Below are positions 7,273 to 10,294 of a stretch of DNA of 10,294 bases, in pieces; the stretch's first letter is position 1, and each line of letters starts with the position of its first letter. The notes under the pieces are model-generated. The model was not told the DNA's origin. It saw nothing but the letters and a program-made list of their open reading frames with translations, and made no database searches. This DNA comes from Proteobacteria bacterium UBA1847 (GTDB taxonomy: Bacteria; Pseudomonadota; Gammaproteobacteria; Steroidobacterales; Woeseiaceae), in the NCBI GenBank assembly GCA_002338605.1, contig DDIP01000213.1, positions 1 through 10,294 on the forward strand, written 5' to 3'. A program made the translations under genes and the position numbers.

Positions 7273-9116
7273 TCTTCATTCGCAAACTACACAAGTGGCT
7301 GACCCTTTTGATCGGAGCGCAGCTTATCGTCTGGCTAGTAACTGGCACAATCATCAGTTTCATTGATCAAGTCGAAGTCAGTGGCAATGAAACCCGCCGG
7401 TCGGTGACCGATCAAGAATCGACTGATTTAGCAAAGGTTCTCTATCCATCGCACCAACTTTCGATCACCCCCGACCAAATAGACTCGATCGCGCTGACAA
7501 AAATTCTTCAGCGCCCTGTGTATCTGATCGGGCAGGGCAGCGAGACAATGCTGTTTGATGCCACAACAGGCAGCGAGCTTCGCATAGATAAGCACCTGGT
7601 CGAGGCTATCGCTCGAAAAAGTTATAGAGGCGACGGCGAGATAACTGATAGCGAACTGATGGAGCTCGGATCGGACGAAGTTCGCGATTTCGCCGGCCCG
7701 ATCTGGCGGATTAATATTGAAGACGACTTGGCCACACGAGTGTATGTGTCGCCTGAAGACGGACGGGTACTGGCGCACCGAAATAGCCGGTGGAAAGTAG
7801 TCGATTTTCTTCTTATGTTGCACTTCATGGACTATGCCCGAGAGGATAGTTTCAACAATTGGCAGATCATCATCGTCGGTTTCGGCACACTCTGGATTGC
7901 CATCTCCGGTGTCTTGCTGGTGCTATTCAGTTTTGGTCGAAGCGATTTCCTATGGCTACCAGGGTTCAGGTCCGGCGGCGCGAGAGTAAGCAGCAAAGTC
8001 GGTTCCGAAAATAACGAAGCACAAAGCTACAACCTGGACAGCGCGTTGTCGTACTACTCAAGCTTGTCTCAACATGGCGTCAGATTGTCTTCAAACTGTG
8101 ACGGGTCCGGTAGCTGTGGCCTATGCAAAGTCCAATACACCAGTGATCCACCGCCCGATACCGCCGTCGATCGCGAATGGATCAACACGTCGGATCTTGC
8201 CGACGGCTTTCGTCTGGGCTGCCAGCACAAGCCATGCTCAAACGATGTCATCGTTATTCCGGATATGGCATTCCAGCAGTCGCTTCAGTCTGCAGTTGTA
8301 GTCTCGTCACAGTGGCTAACGCCGCTGCTGAAGGAAATCAGTATCCGGGCAGATGCCCCTGTCCAGTTCCGACCAGGCGATCACCTGGAGTTTCAAATCC
8401 CGGCATTCGATATCGATGTCGATCAACTTGCTGTCCCAAGTTCATATGTCAATGTGTGGAGAGGGCTGGGGCTATCAAAAAGGTTGGTGCACGCAGGTAC
8501 GAATACGGTGGCAAGAACCTATTCAATTGCGGTAGCGCCAAACGGTGAGGCGTCCAGTGATCTTAAATTTACCGTTCGCTTCGCTCCGCCTCCCGATGGC
8601 CTTGAGGTCCAGCCCGGGATCGGTTCCACTTACATGTGTAGCCTACAAGCTGGTGATTCGGTGACGTTCCGTGGGCCCGGCGGCGACTTCTTGCTGCATG
8701 AAAGTGATCGCGAGAAGATCCTCATTGGTGGTGGTGCGGGAATGGCGCCACTAAAGTCGATGGCCGTGCATCTCTTGAGCAACCTGCAATGGGAAGGAAA
8801 ACTCCGATTCTGGTACGGCGCGCGTAATCAGCAAGAAATTCTCTATCGCGATAGTTTTGAAAAGTTTGCCGCTGACCACCAAAACTTCGAGTGGCAGGTC
8901 GCGCTTTCTGATGCCAATGACGATAACAGTTGGACAGGCAAGCGTGGATTCATACACGAATCGATTTTCGAGAATTTGTTAAAGCATCATGAATCGCTCG
9001 GCGATTGTGAATTTTACATTTGCGGGCCACCGATGATGCTCGCGGCCACGCGGGAGATGCTGAGCAAGCTGGGTGTCGCGGAGTCGTTGATACGATTTGA
9101 TGACTTTGGGAATTAG
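7269..9116 (+). CDS. PepSY membrane module fused to NqrF-like [2Fe-2S]/FAD reductase
   Basis: A 615-residue putative transmembrane NAD(P)H reductase. The start overlaps the preceding stop as ATGA, so translation is likely coupled. Residues 1-222 form a PepSY half: helix about 9-31 after RKLHKW (His8), periplasmic YRGDGEI and GPIWRINIED, LHFMDY (His185), helix about 197-222. Residues about 250-330 are a plant-type ferredoxin: Cys277, Cys283, Cys286 and Cys318, the spacing of NqrF (C-x5-C-x2-C-x31-C). Residues about 335-615 are an NqrF-like flavin and nicotinamide domain: RTYS (416-419) for FAD, GGGAGMAPL (487-495), YGARNQQE, CGPPMM (585-590) and C-terminal FDDFGN. All usual catalytic motifs are present. 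In NqrF a single helix precedes the ferredoxin; here a PepSY module replaces it, and no other Na+-NQR subunit is nearby. Likely role: passing cytosolic electrons to a periplasmic acceptor, perhaps ferric iron (inference). Confidence 0.93.
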   Translation: MIFIRKLHKWLTLLIGAQLIVWLVTGTIISFIDQVEVSGNETRRSVTDQESTDLAKVLYPSHQLSITPDQIDSIALTKILQRPVYLIGQGSETMLFDATTGSELRIDKHLVEAIARKSYRGDGEITDSELMELGSDEVRDFAGPIWRINIEDDLATRVYVSPEDGRVLAHRNSRWKVVDFLLMLHFMDYAREDSFNNWQIIIVGFGTLWIAISGVLLVLFSFGRSDFLWLPGFRSGGARVSSKVGSENNEAQSYNLDSALSYYSSLSQHGVRLSSNCDGSGSCGLCKVQYTSDPPPDTAVDREWINTSDLADGFRLGCQHKPCSNDVIVIPDMAFQQSLQSAVVVSSQWLTPLLKEISIRADAPVQFRPGDHLEFQIPAFDIDVDQLAVPSSYVNVWRGLGLSKRLVHAGTNTVARTYSIAVAPNGEASSDLKFTVRFAPPPDGLEVQPGIGSTYMCSLQAGDSVTFRGPGGDFLLHESDREKILIGGGAGMAPLKSMAVHLLSNLQWEGKLRFWYGARNQQEILYRDSFEKFAADHQNFEWQVALSDANDDNSWTGKRGFIHESIFENLLKHHESLGDCEFYICGPPMMLAATREMLSKLGVAESLIRFDDFGN

Positions 9117-9190
9117 TGCCAGCCCCTCGAGCCGGAATGGTACGCGCGAAGCTGAACACGATTGACGATGTTAGAATGGATTTCCAGATT

Positions 9191-9205
9191 AGATAGCTTC
9201 TATCT
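9191..9205. promoter_or_regulatory. Small inverted repeat upstream of the hutC-like gene
   Basis: AGATAG (9191-9196), CTT, CTATCT (9200-9205) is a perfect 6-bp inverted repeat 40 nt before the start codon. A candidate -35 TTGACG (9162-9167) and weak -10 elements (CAGATT at 9185-9190, or TAGAAT at 9172-9177) lie nearby. It could be an autoregulatory operator, but it does not match the TGTA-N2-TACA pattern described for HutC. The rest of 9117-9244 shows nothing else clear. Confidence 0.25.
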
Positions 9206-9244
9206 TGCTGCGCGGAGGTGCCGCGAATCCGACCAGGAGTCAGA

Positions 9245-9973
9245 ATGAAGAACGCGACAGTCGCGACAGACCCTATCCAAGCCAGGTATCGCCAGGTCAA
9301 GGACCATATCGTCAAGTTGATTAACACCGGCGAATTGAAGCCCAAAGATCGCGTACCCTCAGAACATGCACTGGTAAAAGCGTTTGGAATCGCGAGAATG
9401 ACCGCCCATCGCGCCCTCAAGGAGCTTTCAGATGAAGGGTACGTAACTCGATTAGCTGGAGTCGGTACTTTCGTCGCGGAGGCTCGACCGCACTCGGATG
9501 TTCTCAAGGTTAGAAATATCGCCGATGAAATACATGCGCGCGGGCATGTGCACAGCGCGCACGTATTGACGCTGCAAGAGGTTGAGGCAGAGCAATGGCT
9601 TATCGATCGAATGCAGATGCGTCCTGGCTCAAGTCTCTTTCACTCGCTGATTCTACATTTGGAGAGCGGAAGTCCGATTCAGCTGGAGGACCGATACGTC
9701 TGCCCGACCTTGGCGCCGAACTATTTGGATCAGGATTTCACTAAGATCACGCCGAATGTTTATCTTACACAAGTCGCTCCTCTACATTCGGCGGAACATG
9801 TCGTTCGCGCGACGATGCCGTCGCCACGGATACGCAAGTATTTGAAGATGCCTGTGAACAAACCTTGCCTCGTGATTCGGCGCAGAACGTGGACACAAGG
9901 TCGTCCTGTAAGCCATGCGGAGCTTTTCCATCCAGGCGACGCCTACGAGCTGACTGGGACGATGGTGAAATAG
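9245..9973 (+). CDS. hutC: HutC-type GntR/UTRA transcriptional repressor
   Basis: A 242-residue regulator. ATG 9245 is chosen because AGGAG (9235-9239) lies 5 nt before it; an in-frame GTG at 9218 has its purine stretch too close. Residues about 10-78 form a GntR winged helix (VPSEHALVKAFGIARMTAHR, then EGYVTRLAGVGTFVA). Residues about 92-235 form a UTRA effector domain with strong HutC hallmarks: NIADEIHARGH, FHSLILH, SPIQLEDRYV, DFTKITPNVYL, EHVVRA, PCLVIRRRTW, VSHAELFHPG. HutC represses histidine-utilisation genes and is released by urocanate. No hut enzyme gene is in the window; its neighbours are a membrane reductase and a small exported protein. It may therefore control the receptor and reductase cluster, or hut genes elsewhere. 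Family membership is firm; the target is inference. Confidence 0.9.
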   Translation: MKNATVATDPIQARYRQVKDHIVKLINTGELKPKDRVPSEHALVKAFGIARMTAHRALKELSDEGYVTRLAGVGTFVAEARPHSDVLKVRNIADEIHARGHVHSAHVLTLQEVEAEQWLIDRMQMRPGSSLFHSLILHLESGSPIQLEDRYVCPTLAPNYLDQDFTKITPNVYLTQVAPLHSAEHVVRATMPSPRIRKYLKMPVNKPCLVIRRRTWTQGRPVSHAELFHPGDAYELTGTMVK

Positions 9974-10023
9974 CTAAGGCAATAAGGTAACCCGCCTGGC
10001 TACCCACCGGCACTAATTCAATC

Positions 10024-10050
10024 TTGACCGAGCGATAAAGGGAGTATAAT
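10024..10050 (+). promoter_or_regulatory. Sigma-70-type promoter giving a near-leaderless transcript
   Basis: TTGACC (10024-10029), a 15-nt spacer and a consensus TATAAT (10045-10050) lie just before the ATG at 10061. Initiation about 7 nt after the -10 box would leave a leader of only about 4 nt. The purine stretch AAAGGGAG (10037-10044) is too far from the ATG for a Shine-Dalgarno and would be upstream of the transcription start. The 15-nt spacer is shorter than the usual 17, which lowers confidence. Confidence 0.55.
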
Positions 10051-10060
10051 TTCGCAGCTT

Positions 10061-10294
10061 ATGGCCATCCTGCAAAAGACTGTTTCCATTCTGCTCATTA
10101 CTACTTTCGTATCGGGCAACGCACTGTGCCTGTGCGAGGCCAGTGCAGCAGTCGAGTCATCCGCCGCAGAGCGACACGCCCATCACGCGATTCAAGCCGG
10201 GACCGATAGTACGCAGGCTTGTCCGCATGTTGATTGCAATGGAAATTGCGGCACATTATCGAGCGTTACGGCCAACGATCCGGCAGTAGCGGCC
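10061..10294 (+). CDS. Exported Cys/His-rich small protein, 3' end outside window
   Basis: 78 codons are open to the right edge. MAILQKTVSILLITTFVSGN is a short basic start followed by a hydrophobic stretch, so the protein is probably exported or membrane-tethered. It continues LCLCEASAA, then RHAHHA and ACPHVDCNGNCG: Cys and His clusters that suggest metal binding, perhaps copper or iron (inference). No family is recognised. The ATG at 10061 is the only plausible start: the frame has a TGA at 10025-10027 and no earlier start codon. It lies 87 nt after the HutC-type gene on the same strand with its own apparent promoter, so it is probably a separate transcription unit. Confidence 0.65.
   Translation, partial: MAILQKTVSILLITTFVSGNALCLCEASAAVESSAAERHAHHAIQAGTDSTQACPHVDCNGNCGTLSSVTANDPAVAA

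Noticed and set aside
7269..9116. Reading the fusion as the NqrF subunit of a sodium-pumping NADH:quinone oxidoreductase
   Set aside because: No nqrA-E genes are adjacent and the N-terminus is a PepSY module rather than a single anchor helix, so a separate reductase role fits better.
9117..9244. Clear TGTA-N2-TACA HutC operator before the hutC-like gene
   Set aside because: I looked for this pattern here and before 10061 and found none; only an unrelated 6-bp inverted repeat is present.
8950..9507. 185-aa open frame on the minus strand
   Set aside because: It is antisense to the NqrF-like C-terminus and the HutC DNA-binding domain, both strongly supported on the plus strand.
1..10294. CRISPR array, tRNA, rRNA or complete insertion sequence
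   Set aside because: No regularly spaced repeats, tRNA-like cloverleaf, rRNA sequence, transposase or terminal inverted repeats with target duplications were seen.

Overview
The window looks like chromosomal DNA of an environmental Gram-negative bacterium, most likely a gammaproteobacterium. The evidence is two outer-membrane TonB-dependent receptor (TBDR) genes with signal peptides and C-terminal phenylalanines, a membrane-anchored-type cytochrome c, an NqrF-type flavoprotein domain and a HutC-type repressor. This lineage call is inference from protein families; no rRNA or tRNA gene is present.

Layout. (1) 1-416: the 3' part of a monoheme cytochrome c. (2) 501-2606: a TBDR gene that is intact except for one in-frame TAA at 633-635, inside the TonB-box region, where a CAA/CAG glutamine codon would be expected. 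(3) 2607-3770: a gene-poor stretch holding one convincing small minus-strand gene (79 aa, coiled coil, good Shine-Dalgarno) and remnants of an HflK-like SPFH protein and a CopA-like P-type ATPase (DKTGT motif), abutting in different frames. (4) 3771-9116: a second, intact TBDR; a perfect 12-bp hairpin terminator; a short PepSY membrane protein; and, overlapping it by 4 bp, a second PepSY module fused to a complete NqrF-like [2Fe-2S]/FAD/NAD(P)H reductase. (5) 9245-9973: a HutC-type GntR/UTRA repressor. (6) 10061-end: the 5' part of a small exported Cys/His-rich protein with a consensus -10 box almost at its start codon.

How the genes may work together (inference). The intact TBDR would import a ligand, probably a metal chelate, into the periplasm. 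The PepSY pair with its NqrF-like domain would carry electrons from cytosolic NAD(P)H through FAD and [2Fe-2S], and possibly through hemes on conserved histidines, across the inner membrane to reduce the ligand or metal. The HutC-type regulator next door suggests control by urocanate or another small imidazole or carboxylate effector, yet no histidine-degradation gene is in the window. The TBDR / split PepSY-NqrF / HutC set is the most interesting system here. The second point of interest is the TBDR interrupted exactly at its TonB box.
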